In this document: piece after piece, positions 14,791 to 25,283 of the stretch
Numbering within the stretch: position 1 is the first letter of the stretch
Layout of the letters: each line of letters starts with the position of its first letter
Assembly: GCA_027485795.1 (NCBI GenBank)
Contig: JAIXQK010000148.1
Coordinates: forward strand, 62,001 to 126,000
Source: Oxalobacteraceae bacterium
Lineage (GTDB): Bacteria > Pseudomonadota > Gammaproteobacteria > Burkholderiales > Burkholderiaceae_D
Length of the DNA stretch: 64,000 nucleotides
Direction of reading: 5' to 3'
Notes under the pieces: generated by a model
The model's input: only the letters and a program-made list of their open reading frames with translations
Database searches by the model: none
What the model was told of the DNA's origin: nothing
Program-made: the position numbers and the translations under genes

Positions 14791-15611
14791 TGCTGCGTCA
14801 ACGCGTGATTACTGCGGTTGTTCTGCTCGTGCTGCTAGGTGCAGTATTGGGCTCGGGCTCCGCGATTGCCTTCGTGCTTACTTTGGCCATCTTCTTCGGG
14901 GCAGCTTGCTGGGAAGCGCTAAAGCTTTCGGGTATGCGCTTTGCGCTACCGCTGGCACTGATGTCGGCGACAGTATTGTTACCCATTATCAGTCGCGCTA
15001 CCGGTGAGTGGATCCCGCTGGCCTCGGTCTGCATGGTGCTGTGGTTATTGCGTTTTTTCCCCGCCTTGCGTTTTGGCTTGCCAACGAATAATGGATTGCG
15101 CGGCGCTTTGTTCAACTCGCTTTATCTTATTGCGTTGCTTGGTTGTTTTATATCGATAGCCGGCTTGTGGCAGCGCTCGGCAGTTTTTCTTCTGTCGGCA
15201 ATGGCGATGGTGTGGGTTGCTGATATTGGTGCTTACTTTGCCGGCCGCGCCTTCGGAAAACGCAAGCTAGCGCCCAGCATCTCGCCCGGCAAGACATGGG
15301 AAGGTGTGGCCGGTGGCCTAGTGGCCGTGCTGCTGCTGGCTGCGCTAGCTGCGCAACTACCAGAAACATTTCAGGCGCAATTACTGGTGCGCTACGGTTG
15401 GTTCAAGTGGGTTTTGTTTCTGGGCCTTTTTGTCGCCGCCAGTGTGGTCGGTGATTTGTTCGAGTCGATGCTGAAGCGACGTGCCGAAGTTAAAGACAGC
15501 AGTGGCCTTTTGCCCGGACATGGTGGTGTGTTGGATCGGATCGATGCACTTGTCCCAACAATGCCCTTGGCCTATCTGCTGTCTGCGCAGATACCGCTTG
15601 CGGCGTCGTGA
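14790..15611 (+). CDS. cdsA: Phosphatidate cytidylyltransferase
   Basis: Makes CDP-diacylglycerol, the branch point of phospholipid synthesis, in the inner membrane. The 273 residues contain about seven to eight hydrophobic segments. The C-terminal family signature is intact: SMLKRRAEVKDSSG followed by LPGHGGVLDRID. It starts in a TGATG overlap with uppS and is followed within 12 nt by dxr, so uppS-cdsA-dxr-rseP are likely one transcript. Confidence 0.96.
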   Translation: MLRQRVITAVVLLVLLGAVLGSGSAIAFVLTLAIFFGAACWEALKLSGMRFALPLALMSATVLLPIISRATGEWIPLASVCMVLWLLRFFPALRFGLPTNNGLRGALFNSLYLIALLGCFISIAGLWQRSAVFLLSAMAMVWVADIGAYFAGRAFGKRKLAPSISPGKTWEGVAGGLVAVLLLAALAAQLPETFQAQLLVRYGWFKWVLFLGLFVAASVVGDLFESMLKRRAEVKDSSGLLPGHGGVLDRIDALVPTMPLAYLLSAQIPLAAS

Positions 15612-15623
15612 AATAATCCGGCT

Positions 15624-16793
15624 ATGCAATCGCTCACCATCCTTGGCGCAACCGGTTCGATCGGTGTTTCGACGCTGGATGTGGTGGCGCGCCACCCCGA
15701 TCGTTATCGCATCTTTGCCTTGACTGGGCAGACACGTATCGAGCTACTCGCCGAGCAATGCGCCCAGTTTCATCCACAGATAGCTGTGGTGGTTGATGCA
15801 GAAGCTGCGGCACGCCTCCAAAAACTTATTCACGATCGGGGTCTCAAAACCGAGGTGGTCTACGGCGAGCAGGCGCTATGCGATGTGGCGAGTGCTGACG
15901 ACTGTGACACAGTCATGGCCGCAATCGTAGGTGCCGCAGGACTGCGACCGAGTTTGGCGGCTGCACGGGCGGGCAAGAAGCTGCTGCTCGCCAACAAAGA
16001 GGCTTTGGTGATTTCCGGCCAATTATTCATGGATGCGGTTGCGGCGAGCGGTTCTACTTTATTGCCGATTGACAGTGAGCACAACGCGATCTTTCAATGT
16101 CTGCCGATTGGGTATAAACGCGTACCGCCTCAACACGGTATTCGTAAAATTCTTCTCACGGCGTCCGGCGGTCCATTTCTGGATCGAGAACTATCCAGTT
16201 TTGATAGCATTACGCCGGAGCAGGCGGTCGCGCATCCCAATTGGAGTATGGGTCGCAAAATCTCGGTCGATTCGGCGACCATGATGAATAAAGGTTTAGA
16301 AGTGATCGAGGCGCATTGGCTGTTTGGCGCCAGCGCTTCGCAGATTGAAGTGGTGATCCATCCCCAAAGCGTGATTCATTCCATGGTGGCCTACGCCGAC
16401 GGCTCAGTATTGGCGCAACTCGGTAACCCGGATATGCGTACACCCATTGCGCATGCATTAGCCTACCCAGAGCGTATTGATTCAGGGGTTGATTCGATTG
16501 ATTTGGCGCGCATTGGGCAGCTCGATTTCCGTGAGCCGGATAGGGTGCGCTTTCCGTGTCTTCAGTTGGCGTTTGATGTTTTGCATGCCGGCGGCAGCGC
16601 ACCAGCGGTGTTGAATGCGGCGAACGAGGTTGCGGTAGAGGCTTTCCTTGATGGTCAGATCAGCTTCGGCAGAATTCCCACCCTGATCGCAGAGACCTTA
16701 AGCCGGGTGCCAGCAGCAGCGGTCGATACCCTCGAGAGTCTATTCGCGCAAGACAGCAAGGCGCGCGACCAAGCGCGCGCACTGCTGCGTTGA
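15624..16793 (+). CDS. dxr: 1-deoxy-D-xylulose 5-phosphate reductoisomerase
   Basis: Second step of the methylerythritol phosphate route to isoprenoids, converting DXP to MEP with NADPH. The 389 residues start with the NADPH-binding motif [17 protein letters not shown], then show LLANKEALV, the active-site stretch [12 protein letters not shown], and [21 protein letters not shown]. It sits beside uppS, whose substrate depends on this pathway. Confidence 0.97.
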   Translation: MQSLTILGATGSIGVSTLDVVARHPDRYRIFALTGQTRIELLAEQCAQFHPQIAVVVDAEAAARLQKLIHDRGLKTEVVYGEQALCDVASADDCDTVMAAIVGAAGLRPSLAAARAGKKLLLANKEALVISGQLFMDAVAASGSTLLPIDSEHNAIFQCLPIGYKRVPPQHGIRKILLTASGGPFLDRELSSFDSITPEQAVAHPNWSMGRKISVDSATMMNKGLEVIEAHWLFGASASQIEVVIHPQSVIHSMVAYADGSVLAQLGNPDMRTPIAHALAYPERIDSGVDSIDLARIGQLDFREPDRVRFPCLQLAFDVLHAGGSAPAVLNAANEVAVEAFLDGQISFGRIPTLIAETLSRVPAAAVDTLESLFAQDSKARDQARALLR

Positions 16794-16823
16794 TGTCTTG
16801 GTCATCGTGCGTGGGTTAATCAA

Positions 16824-18179
16824 ATGAGTTTTTTACACACCGTATTGGCTTTCGCCGTCACGCTCGGCGTTTTGGTGATCTTCCACGAGCTAGGCCATTA
16901 CGTCGTGGCGCGTTGGTGCGGCGTGAAAGTGTTGCGCTTCTCGGTGGGTATGGGCCGTGTGATCTGGTCCAAACGATTTGGTCGGGACCAGACCGAGTGG
17001 GCGTTGTCGGTGTTGCCGCTGGGTGGCTACGTCAAGATGCTCGACGTACGCGACCATGATGGCGAGATCGCGGCAGAGGATATGCCACGTGAATTCACCA
17101 GCCAGTCCGTCGGCAAGCGTATTGCAATCGTCCTTGCGGGGCCCCTGGCGAATTTTTTACTCGCCATCGTAATTCTTGCGGGGCTCTACGCGCATGGCAT
17201 GCCTGAGCCAGTGGCGCGCGTTGCAGTGGCTGAATCGAGCAGTGCGCAGCGCGCTGGTTTGCAAAACGGCGATCTCATCACAGAGGTCAATGGCGAATCC
17301 GTTCGGTCGTGGGCAGAATTCCGTTGGGCTTTGATACAAGTGGTGATGCGCGAAGAACCGGTGCGCTTAACCGTTCAACGTCCAGATAATGCGCGCGGCA
17401 ATTGGTTAACTGAAGTGGCGCTGCCTTCTCAGTCGCTACCCGAGCAGGACATGGACAGCGAATTGTTTGACCGGCTGGGCATGTCACTGGCGCGCCCGCC
17501 GGCTTTGCTCGGCGAGATTGTGCCGGGTGGGCCCGCTGCAGTGGCTGGATTACAAGCGGGTGATCAGATTCAGAGGGTAGATAACCAACCCGTGGTTGAT
17601 GCTGCTGCCTTCATCGCTGCAGTGCAGGCGGCCCCGGGACGCAATGTGACGGTCGAGGGACTGCGACGCGGTGAGCGATTTTCGGCATCGGTCACGCCGC
17701 GTGCCACGCTAGATGGCGAGCGCACGGTCGGCCGGATTCAGGCTCAAGTTGATATGTCCGCCGCGATGGTCGTCGTGCAATCAGGACCCGTCGAGGCGGT
17801 CTCCCGCGCTGTGCGCAAGACCTGGGATACCTCCTCGCTAACGATCCGTATGCTTGGCAAGATGTTAATCGGCGAAGCCTCGCTAAAAAACATCACCGGA
17901 CCGATCACCATTGCCGACTACGCTGGGCAGACTGCGCGCATTGGCTGGATCAGTTTTCTGTCGTTCATTGCCTTCGTCAGCATCAGCCTCGGCGTCATGA
18001 ACCTGCTGCCAATCCCCGTTTTGGATGGCGGGCATTTGCTGTATTATGCGGTGGAACTTTTTTCCGGGCGGCCTGTCCCCGAGCGCGTAGCAGACTTTGT
18101 GCAGCGTGCAGGATTGGGGGTGCTGATGGCCTTGATGGCTGTTGCGGTCTTCAACGATATCAACCGTCTCATCGGATAA
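16824..18179 (+). CDS. rseP: Site-2 intramembrane zinc metalloprotease RseP
   Basis: Cuts the membrane anti-sigma factor RseA in the envelope stress response and removes signal peptide remnants. The 451 residues have the zinc motif H21-E-L-G-H25 in the first membrane helix, two PDZ domains (about residues 130-200 and 220-300), and the third ligand in NLLPIPVLDGGHLL near residue 395. The downstream gene bamA encodes the machine whose failure triggers this response, the conserved order in Proteobacteria. Confidence 0.96.
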   Translation: MSFLHTVLAFAVTLGVLVIFHELGHYVVARWCGVKVLRFSVGMGRVIWSKRFGRDQTEWALSVLPLGGYVKMLDVRDHDGEIAAEDMPREFTSQSVGKRIAIVLAGPLANFLLAIVILAGLYAHGMPEPVARVAVAESSSAQRAGLQNGDLITEVNGESVRSWAEFRWALIQVVMREEPVRLTVQRPDNARGNWLTEVALPSQSLPEQDMDSELFDRLGMSLARPPALLGEIVPGGPAAVAGLQAGDQIQRVDNQPVVDAAAFIAAVQAAPGRNVTVEGLRRGERFSASVTPRATLDGERTVGRIQAQVDMSAAMVVVQSGPVEAVSRAVRKTWDTSSLTIRMLGKMLIGEASLKNITGPITIADYAGQTARIGWISFLSFIAFVSISLGVMNLLPIPVLDGGHLLYYAVELFSGRPVPERVADFVQRAGLGVLMALMAVAVFNDINRLIG

Positions 18180-18210
18180 AAGCGCGCCTGACATAACCAA
18201 CGACTACTCG

Positions 18211-20571
18211 ATGAAATTCCGAAAAGAGCGTAAAGCGCCCTCATTTTTCCCAAAATTGATTGCTGTCGCAGTTTTATCTGCCTATGCGGCGGGTGCGTCG
18301 GCAATAGAACCCTTCACGGTGCGTGATATTCGGGTGGAGGGCATACAGCGAACCGAAGCAGGCACGGTATTCAACTATTTGCCGGTCAGGGTCGGTGATC
18401 TGTTCAATGATGAGAAAGCGGCGGCGGCGATTAAAGCGCTGTATGCGACCGGGTTTTTCAAAGATGTACGTATCGAAGCCGAGGGGGACGTGTTGGTGGT
18501 CGCCGTCGAGGAGCGTCCAGCCATCGCCAGTGTCGACTTCACGGGCACCAAAGAATTTGAAAAAGATAAACTGCGGAAGGCTTTGAAGGATCTTGGCCTT
18601 GGTGAGTCTCGCATTCTTGATAAATCACTGGTGGACCGCGCGGAGCAAGAGCTGAAGCGCCAGTATCTATCGCGTGGTTTGTATGGAGTGAAGATCACGA
18701 CCACTGTTACACCGATTGAGCGCAACCGCGTTAACGTGACGTTTGCGGTGGATGAGGGCGAAGTTGCTCGCATCCGTCAGATCAAGATCATTGGTGGGCA
18801 GGCATTCAAGGAAGACGAATTGCTTGACCAGCTGAAGATGTCGACGCCGGGGTGGTTCACTTGGTATTCAAAGTCTGACCAGTACTCGCGGCAGAAGCTT
18901 GCGGGGGATATTGAGGGCCTGCGTTCTTTTTATTTGAATCGTGGCTATCTGGAGATGCAAGTCGACTCTACCCAGGTATCGATTTCGCCGGACAAGAAAG
19001 ATATCTTCATCACGATCAACCTCACCGAGGGTAAGAAATACAAAATCACGAATATCAAACTCGAGGGTGAAATGCTTGGTCGAGAGCAGGAGCTCTCTGC
19101 CTTGGTATCACTGAAGGCGGGCGATGCTTACTCTGGCGAGCGAATGACAGAGAGCACAAAAAAGATTTCCGAGCGTATGGGCGTGTTCGGCTACGCATTT
19201 GCCAACGTGAATGCTGTGCCGGCCATCAATCGTGACAAGGCTGAGGTTGCGTTTACGATCTTTGTGGATCCGGGCAAGCGCGTATATGTCCGGAACATCA
19301 ATATTGGTGGTAACGATCGCACTCGGGATTCTGTGATCCGGCGTGAGTTCAGGCAGCTGGAGAGCGCATGGTACGACGGTGACAAAATCCGGCTATCACG
19401 TGACAGACTGGGACGTTTGGGCTATTTCACTGACACAACGGTCGACACCGTGGAGGTGCCCGGGGTGCCCGATCAGGTCGACCTCGACGTTAAAGTGACA
19501 GAAAAACCGACGGGCGCCATCATGGTCGGTGCAGGCTTTTCCAGCGCCGAGAAATTGGTGCTGACGGGTTCCATCAATCAGGCGAACGCATTTGGTACTG
19601 GAAATAACATTGGTATCAACCTCAACACCAGCCGGGTGTTTCGTACGATTGGTCTGAGTTACACAAATCCGTATTTCACGGAGGACGGTGTCAGCAGGAC
19701 GTTTGACCTGTTCTATCGCACCTCTCGTCCGCCAATTTACTTGCGAACGATCAATTATGAGGTAGTTACTCAGGGCGCGGCGGTCAACTTTGGTATTCCG
19801 TTTACCGAACTTGATCGGGTGTTCCTCGGCGTGGGTTATGAAGATACGACGGTCACGACTTTCGCGGGCACCAGCCCGCAGCGCTACACCGACTTCGTGC
19901 GTGATAACGACGGCCCGGCGAGTGGTATTGGTTCTGCCCGCACCGCGGCGATCCCCCTGACGGCGGCATGGCAGCGTGATCAGCGGGACAGTGCACTGAT
20001 CCCCTCACGGGGTCGTTACCGTCGGGCCAGCCTTGAGCTTTCGCCGGCCGGCAGCTCGCAGTATTACCGGGGGACGTATCAGGATCAGGCTTTCTGGCCG
20101 GTGACGAGCGGCATCACTTTCGCGTTGAATGGTGAGTTCAACTACGGTGGCGGTTTGGGCGGCGATGCCTATCCGATCTTTAAAAACTTCTTCGCCGGCG
20201 GTATTGGGTCGGTGCGGGGATTTGGACCGGGTACCTTGAATGTGTCGGGAACGCGTACCGATGCGGGTAACTTCCGGTTGCCGATTGGCGGCTCGGCGCG
20301 TCTAATTGCCAACGCGGAGATACAACTCCCGTTTCCGGGTACCGGTGTTGACCGCAGTTTGCGCTGGTTCACCTTTCTGGATGGTGGCCAGGTCTGGAAC
20401 CCTAATGACGCTGAACCGATTCGGCTAACTGACCTGCGCTACAGTACCGGTATCGGTATTTCATGGATCTCTCCTGTTGGTCCGCTCAAGCTATCGCTGG
20501 CTTATCCGATCAATGCAAAGTTAGGGGATTATGTTCAGCGCTTCCAGTTCCAGCTGGGTACCGGCTTCTGA
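18211..20571 (+). CDS. bamA: Outer membrane protein assembly factor BamA
   Basis: Central beta-barrel of the BAM complex that inserts outer-membrane proteins. From the ATG at 18211 the protein is 786 residues with a signal peptide (cleavage predicted after A31 in GASA-IEPF), five POTRA domains (about residues 32-430) and a C-terminal 16-strand barrel. The VRGF motif (GSVRGFGPGTL) and terminal phenylalanine (QLGTGF) are present. The frame is open upstream into rseP, but only this start gives a signal peptide at the N-terminus. Confidence 0.97.
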   Translation: MKFRKERKAPSFFPKLIAVAVLSAYAAGASAIEPFTVRDIRVEGIQRTEAGTVFNYLPVRVGDLFNDEKAAAAIKALYATGFFKDVRIEAEGDVLVVAVEERPAIASVDFTGTKEFEKDKLRKALKDLGLGESRILDKSLVDRAEQELKRQYLSRGLYGVKITTTVTPIERNRVNVTFAVDEGEVARIRQIKIIGGQAFKEDELLDQLKMSTPGWFTWYSKSDQYSRQKLAGDIEGLRSFYLNRGYLEMQVDSTQVSISPDKKDIFITINLTEGKKYKITNIKLEGEMLGREQELSALVSLKAGDAYSGERMTESTKKISERMGVFGYAFANVNAVPAINRDKAEVAFTIFVDPGKRVYVRNINIGGNDRTRDSVIRREFRQLESAWYDGDKIRLSRDRLGRLGYFTDTTVDTVEVPGVPDQVDLDVKVTEKPTGAIMVGAGFSSAEKLVLTGSINQANAFGTGNNIGINLNTSRVFRTIGLSYTNPYFTEDGVSRTFDLFYRTSRPPIYLRTINYEVVTQGAAVNFGIPFTELDRVFLGVGYEDTTVTTFAGTSPQRYTDFVRDNDGPASGIGSARTAAIPLTAAWQRDQRDSALIPSRGRYRRASLELSPAGSSQYYRGTYQDQAFWPVTSGITFALNGEFNYGGGLGGDAYPIFKNFFAGGIGSVRGFGPGTLNVSGTRTDAGNFRLPIGGSARLIANAEIQLPFPGTGVDRSLRWFTFLDGGQVWNPNDAEPIRLTDLRYSTGIGISWISPVGPLKLSLAYPINAKLGDYVQRFQFQLGTGF

Positions 20572-20612
20572 GGCGCGGTGGCATAATGAGGGTTTCCGTT
20601 CTGGAGATTGAA

Positions 20613-21128
20613 GTGAAAGCTGTATTCAAAAAGGTAACTTCACTGGTGTTTGGTGCGATTTTGATCGCTTACCTCCCAACGGCATCCAGTGCGCAGGAGT
20701 TGAAGATCGGTTTCGTGAACACTGAGCGTATCTTCCGTGAAGCTACGCCGGCCAAAGCAGCGACCGCCAAGCTCGAGCAAGAGTTCTCACGCCGAGACAA
20801 AGATCTGCAGGACCTCGCTGCGCGCGTGAAGTCCGCAGCTGAGAAACTCGACAAAGACGCCCCAGTATTGTCTGATGCTGAGCGCGTCAAGCGTCAGCGC
20901 GAACTTTCCGAGATGGATAAGGACTACCAGCGCCGCCAGCGCGAGTTCCGCGAGGACTTGAACCAGCGCCGCAATGAGGAACTGGCAGCCGTTCTGGAGA
21001 AGGCCAACAAGGTGATTCGGCAACTCGCCGAAGCTGAGAAGTACGACATTGTTTTCCAGGAAGCGGTTTACTTCAGTCCTCGCATCGATATCACCGACAA
21101 AGTGCTAAAGGCACTCAACGCAAAATAA
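20613..21128 (+). CDS. skp: OmpH/Skp-family periplasmic chaperone
   Basis: Holds unfolded outer-membrane proteins in the periplasm on their way to BAM. With a GTG start at 20613 the protein is 171 residues with a signal peptide (KAVFKKVTSLVFGAILIAYL, cleavage after TASSA-Q) and a long charged coiled coil (about residues 50-140) that forms the tentacles. The GTG is favoured because GGAG lies at 20603-20606, 6 nt upstream; an in-frame ATG at 20586 would place nine extra residues before the signal peptide. It lies between bamA and lpxD as usual. Confidence 0.93.
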   Translation: MKAVFKKVTSLVFGAILIAYLPTASSAQELKIGFVNTERIFREATPAKAATAKLEQEFSRRDKDLQDLAARVKSAAEKLDKDAPVLSDAERVKRQRELSEMDKDYQRRQREFREDLNQRRNEELAAVLEKANKVIRQLAEAEKYDIVFQEAVYFSPRIDITDKVLKALNAK

Positions 21129-21143
21129 GATAGGACCACCGCC

Positions 21144-22214
21144 ATGGGCACTCGACTAGGCGACTTGGTCGATAGCTTGGGCGGGGAGTTGATCGGCGAT
21201 CCCGAGATCGACATCACCGGGATCGCGCCATTGGACGCTGCGGGTCCGTCGCACATCACCTTTCTGTCCAACCCGAAGCTCCGCGCGCAGGCGGCAGATA
21301 CCAACGCCGCCGCACTGATCTTGTCTCGGCAGGAACACCCTCAATTGGCGCGCTACCTTGGCGCGCGTGTGCTGACAGATAATCCGTATGCTTATTTCGC
21401 ACGTGCTGCGCAACATTTTGCAGCGCTGGCATCGGTAGCGCCAGTCGCGGGGATTCATCCTAATGCCTGGGTGGATCCTGAAGCCACCGTAGCGGCGACG
21501 GCCAGTATTGGTCCTGGTGTCACGATAGAAGCAGGCGCGCGGATTGGCGAGCACTGTGTGATTGGTGCGGGTAGTCATATCGGTCGTAACGCGGTCATCG
21601 GCGCGCATACCCTGCTGCATCCGCGGGTCAGTTTTTTGGCCGCTTGTCGTATGGGTGAACGAGGCATCATCCAATCGGGTGCGGTGATTGGTGGTGATGG
21701 ATTTGGCTTCGCGAATGAGGGCGGCCATTGGATCAAAATTCCACAGATGGGCGGCGTGCAGATTGGTAATGACGTCGAGATTGGCGCCAATACGACCATC
21801 GACCGCGGTGCGCTAGAGGACACAGTGATCGAGGATGGCGTCAAGCTGGATAACCAGATTCAAATTGCCCACAACTGTGTGATTGGCGCCCACACCGCCA
21901 TGGCGGGTTGCGTTGGTGTCGCTGGCAGCGCGAAGATTGGTAGGCACTGTACCTTTGGTGGCGCAGCGATGGTGCTGGGTCACCTCACCGTTGCGGATAA
22001 TGTCCATGTGTCTTCCGGTAGTCTGGTATCGCGCTCGATTCTCGAGCCGGGGCATTACACGGGCTTCTATCCCTTGGCCAAGAATGCAGACTGGGAAAAA
22101 ACAGCAGCGGTGGTTCGACAGCTCGGTAGCATGCGCGAACGCGTGCGCGCCCTCGAAAAGCTGGTGAAGCAGTACGGTACTGAACCAAATTCAGATAAAA
22201 AAATCGGCGAATAA
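21144..22214 (+). CDS. lpxD: UDP-3-O-(3-hydroxyacyl)glucosamine N-acyltransferase
   Basis: Third step of lipid A synthesis, adding an N-linked hydroxyacyl chain. The 356 residues have an N-terminal uridine-binding domain ([26 protein letters not shown]) and a left-handed beta-helix of hexapeptide repeats (about residues 105-300), with the catalytic histidine in [14 protein letters not shown]. The C-terminus ends in a short charged helix. It starts 15 nt after skp and belongs to the lpxD-fabZ-lpxA-lpxB operon. Confidence 0.97.
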   Translation: MGTRLGDLVDSLGGELIGDPEIDITGIAPLDAAGPSHITFLSNPKLRAQAADTNAAALILSRQEHPQLARYLGARVLTDNPYAYFARAAQHFAALASVAPVAGIHPNAWVDPEATVAATASIGPGVTIEAGARIGEHCVIGAGSHIGRNAVIGAHTLLHPRVSFLAACRMGERGIIQSGAVIGGDGFGFANEGGHWIKIPQMGGVQIGNDVEIGANTTIDRGALEDTVIEDGVKLDNQIQIAHNCVIGAHTAMAGCVGVAGSAKIGRHCTFGGAAMVLGHLTVADNVHVSSGSLVSRSILEPGHYTGFYPLAKNADWEKTAAVVRQLGSMRERVRALEKLVKQYGTEPNSDKKIGE

Positions 22215-22266
22215 AAACAACGCCGATGAGAGTAATCCAATCAAGACGAGATTAGGCAGAACCACA

Positions 22267-22737
22267 ATGAAAAGCCTCGATATCAATCAGATCAAGCAAT
22301 ACCTACCGCACCGTTATCCGCTACTACTGGTCGATCGTGTACTCGACTGGGAAGCTGGCAAACAGATCCGTGCGATCAAGAATGTCAGCGTCAATGAAGA
22401 GTTTTTCAATGGCCACTTTCCGAACAAGCCGGTCATGCCTGGCGTGCTGATCATTGAGGCGCTGGCGCAAACAGCGGCCTTGCTCGCATTCCTGACCATG
22501 GGACAAAAGCCCGACGATACTGCGGTGGTGTATTTTTTGGGTATCGATGGCGCGCGCTTTAAGCGACCAGTCGAGCCCGGCGATCAGCTGATGATGGAGG
22601 TAGAGATTGTGCGGCACGCGCGCGGTATCTGGAAGTTTCAGGCCAAAGCCATGGTGGATCAGCAGCTTGCGGTAGAGGCCGAGTTGATGTGCACCATGCG
22701 CAGCATTGGCGAGCCGGAACCGGTAGCGTCTGCATGA
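22267..22737 (+). CDS. fabZ: 3-hydroxyacyl-ACP dehydratase FabZ
   Basis: Dehydrates 3-hydroxyacyl-ACP in fatty acid synthesis and so competes with LpxA and LpxD for hydroxyacyl-ACP. The 156 residues have the hot-dog fold signature [23 protein letters not shown] with catalytic H50 and E64. Four bases overlap lpxA (ATGA), so the two are probably translated together, coupling phospholipid and lipid A supply. Confidence 0.97.
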   Translation: MKSLDINQIKQYLPHRYPLLLVDRVLDWEAGKQIRAIKNVSVNEEFFNGHFPNKPVMPGVLIIEALAQTAALLAFLTMGQKPDDTAVVYFLGIDGARFKRPVEPGDQLMMEVEIVRHARGIWKFQAKAMVDQQLAVEAELMCTMRSIGEPEPVASA

Positions 22738-23522
22738 CCATCATTCATCCCAGCGCACTGGTTGACCCAGCGGCTGAGCTCGACAGTAGTGTCGAGGTTG
22801 GCGCGTACAGTGTTATTGGTCCGCAGGTAAAGATCGGCGCTCGCACCAAGATCGGTCCTCATGTAGTGATCGATGGCGATACCACCATTGGCTGCGACAA
22901 TGTGTTTTACCAGTTCTCGTCGATTGGCGCGGCACCACAAGACAAGAAATACGCTGGGGAGCCAACGCGCCTGGTGATTGGCGATCGGAACATGATTCGC
23001 GAATTCTGCACATTCAATCGCGGCACGGCACAGGATGCCGGCGTCACCCGCCTTGGTAACGACAACTGGATCATGGCCTATGTGCATCTCGCGCATGACT
23101 GCCAGGTAGGAAACCATACGATCTTCGCGAACAACGCGCAGCTAGCGGGCCATGTGCAAGTGGGTGACTGGGTCATCTTAGGTGGTCACTCCGGCGTACA
23201 TCAGTTCTGCAAAATTGGCGCACACGCGATGCTGGGTATGTTCACTAGCCTGACGCAGGATGTGCCGCCGTTCGTGATCTTGAACGGCAATCCGGCAGCG
23301 GCGCACGGCGTGAATGTCGAGGGATTACGTCGACGCGGCTTCTCACGCGAAGAAATCGACGCTATCCGCAATGCTTACCGGCTGATTTATAAATCTGGCC
23401 TCACTCTTGACGAGGCCAAGGCGGCGCTCGCCAATGAAGAGCAAGCACAACCGGCGGTATCTGCGCACCTGAAAAGCATGCGCGAATTTCTGGAGCGCGT
23501 CACGCGTGGCATTGTCCGCTGA
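22734..23522 (+). CDS. lpxA: UDP-N-acetylglucosamine acyltransferase
   Basis: First step of lipid A synthesis. From the ATG at 22734 the protein is 262 residues: a left-handed beta-helix of hexapeptide repeats ([32 protein letters not shown]) and a C-terminal helical domain ([27 protein letters not shown]). The catalytic histidine is in [12 protein letters not shown]. The ATG lies in a 4-nt overlap with fabZ; the frame is open further upstream but only inside fabZ. It overlaps lpxB by 17 nt. Confidence 0.97.
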   Translation: MTIIHPSALVDPAAELDSSVEVGAYSVIGPQVKIGARTKIGPHVVIDGDTTIGCDNVFYQFSSIGAAPQDKKYAGEPTRLVIGDRNMIREFCTFNRGTAQDAGVTRLGNDNWIMAYVHLAHDCQVGNHTIFANNAQLAGHVQVGDWVILGGHSGVHQFCKIGAHAMLGMFTSLTQDVPPFVILNGNPAAAHGVNVEGLRRRGFSREEIDAIRNAYRLIYKSGLTLDEAKAALANEEQAQPAVSAHLKSMREFLERVTRGIVR

Positions 23523-24669
23523 ACTGACGCTGGCGCTGGTCGCTGGTGAGGCCTCTGGCGATCTGCTCGCTAGTCGTATGCTGTCGGGGCTGCGACCCAT
23601 GCTGCCCGATGTGCGCTTGCATGGTATCGGCGGTCCGGCCATGGCTGAATACGGCTTTGTCTCAGACTACCCCATGGAAAAGCTGGCGGTACGCGGCTTG
23701 TTCGAGGTGCTGTCACACTACCGTGAACTGAAAGCGCTGCGCGACGAGTTGCGTGAGCGTTTGCTGGTCGAGCGACCAGCTGTCTTCGTGGGTGTAGACG
23801 CACCCGACTTCAATCTCGATCTGGAGATACAGCTCAAGCAGGCCGGTATCCCCACGCTGCATTTTGTTAGCCCTTCGGTGTGGGCTTGGCGTCGTGGCCG
23901 CATCAAAAAAATCGCGCGTGCGGTGTCGCACATGTTGGTGATCTTTCCATTCGAGGAAGCGATCTACAACAAAGCCGGGATCCCCGTGACCTATGTCGGC
24001 CATCCATTAGCTGAAATGATACCGATGGATCCCGACCAAGACGCAGCGCGCGATGCCTTGGGTATTGCGCGTGATGCGCGTGTGGTGACCATACTCCCCG
24101 GCAGCCGGCTATCCGAGCTGAAGTACAACACGCGAGCATTTCTTGAAACTGCGGCCATGCTGAGAAAGCGTGATCCGAAAGTACAGTTTCTGATGCCGAT
24201 GGCCGGCGATACGCAGCGCGCCTTCATTGAGCAGCTAATGACACCTGATCTGAAATCGCTGCCGCTACAAATCATGACCGGTGGCTCGCACGATGCGATT
24301 GCCGCTTGCGATGCGGCCTTGGTCGCTAGTGGTACGGCAACGCTGGAAGTGGCCTTGTTCAAGAAGCCGATGGTGATCAGCTACCGAATGAATCCTGCAA
24401 GTTGGCAGGTGCTGCGCTTAATGGCCTACCAACCCTGGGTCGGTCTGCCCAACATCATGGCACGCGAATTTCTGGTGCCCGAGTTATTGCAAGATAGGGC
24501 AACGCCAGCAGGCTTATCGTCTGCGTTGTGGGCGCAGCTATCGAACGATCAAAACCGTCAGCGTCTGCGCCGGCGCTTTGTCGATCTGCACCATGATCTG
24601 ATGCGCAACACTGCCTCGCAAAGTGCGCACGCGGTGATGGAGCTGCTCTCGCAGCACGGTCGGCTCTGA
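23506..24669 (+). CDS. lpxB: Lipid-A-disaccharide synthase
   Basis: Joins lipid X and UDP-diacylglucosamine into the lipid A disaccharide. The 387 residues start [20 protein letters not shown] and include [29 protein letters not shown], the conserved core of the family, then [13 protein letters not shown] and [20 protein letters not shown]. The predicted start is a GTG at 23506 within lpxA; a slightly later start cannot be excluded. It closes the lipid A operon and is followed 8 nt later by rnhB. Confidence 0.96.
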   Translation: MALSAELTLALVAGEASGDLLASRMLSGLRPMLPDVRLHGIGGPAMAEYGFVSDYPMEKLAVRGLFEVLSHYRELKALRDELRERLLVERPAVFVGVDAPDFNLDLEIQLKQAGIPTLHFVSPSVWAWRRGRIKKIARAVSHMLVIFPFEEAIYNKAGIPVTYVGHPLAEMIPMDPDQDAARDALGIARDARVVTILPGSRLSELKYNTRAFLETAAMLRKRDPKVQFLMPMAGDTQRAFIEQLMTPDLKSLPLQIMTGGSHDAIAACDAALVASGTATLEVALFKKPMVISYRMNPASWQVLRLMAYQPWVGLPNIMAREFLVPELLQDRATPAGLSSALWAQLSNDQNRQRLRRRFVDLHHDLMRNTASQSAHAVMELLSQHGRL

Positions 24670-24677
24670 TTGCGCCT

Positions 24678-25283
24678 TTGAAAGCGGCTACCTTGTTCGA
24701 CTACGCTGGCGAGGTGATTTGCGGCGTCGACGAAGCCGGTAGAGGGCCGCTGGCGGGACCAGTGTTCGCAGCAGCGGTGATTCTTGATCCCGCCAAACCG
24801 ATCGCGGGCTTGCGTGACTCCAAAAGGCTGAGCCCGATACGACGTGACGAGTTAGCGCTCATCATTCAGCGTGACGCACTGGCTTGGTCAATCGCGCAAT
24901 GTTCTGCCGCAGAGATTGATGCGCTGAATATCCTTCAAGCGACCATGCTGGCGATGCGGCGTGCCATCGAAGGGTTGTCGGTTGCGCCTACACTTGCCCT
25001 GATCGACGGTAACCGCTGTCCAGTCGCGGCTATTCGCACGGAAGCAATCGTCAAGGGTGATGACAAAGTGATCGAGATTTCCGCTGCTTCGATTCTCGCC
25101 AAGACGGCGCGCGATGCACTATTGCTGGAGATGCATGCGCGCTATCCACAGTATGCGTTTGACCAACACAAGGGTTACCCCACGGCCTTGCATCTGGCTC
25201 GGCTTAAAGAACATGGCGTCACACCCGAGCATCGTCGATCTTATGCGCCGGTGCGCGAGTTGCTGAGCGAGGCTACATCATGA
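24678..25283 (+). CDS. rnhB: Ribonuclease HII
   Basis: Removes RNA from RNA/DNA hybrids and single ribonucleotides from DNA. The 201 residues show the catalytic [14 protein letters not shown] (D18 and E19) and [10 protein letters not shown], with the later aspartates in ALIDGNRCP and [21 protein letters not shown]. The start is a TTG at 24678 with no clear ribosome site; an in-frame TTG at 24693 is an alternative. Gene order lpxB-rnhB is conserved. The stop overlaps the methyltransferase ATG by 4 nt. Confidence 0.95.
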   Translation: MKAATLFDYAGEVICGVDEAGRGPLAGPVFAAAVILDPAKPIAGLRDSKRLSPIRRDELALIIQRDALAWSIAQCSAAEIDALNILQATMLAMRRAIEGLSVAPTLALIDGNRCPVAAIRTEAIVKGDDKVIEISAASILAKTARDALLLEMHARYPQYAFDQHKGYPTALHLARLKEHGVTPEHRRSYAPVRELLSEATS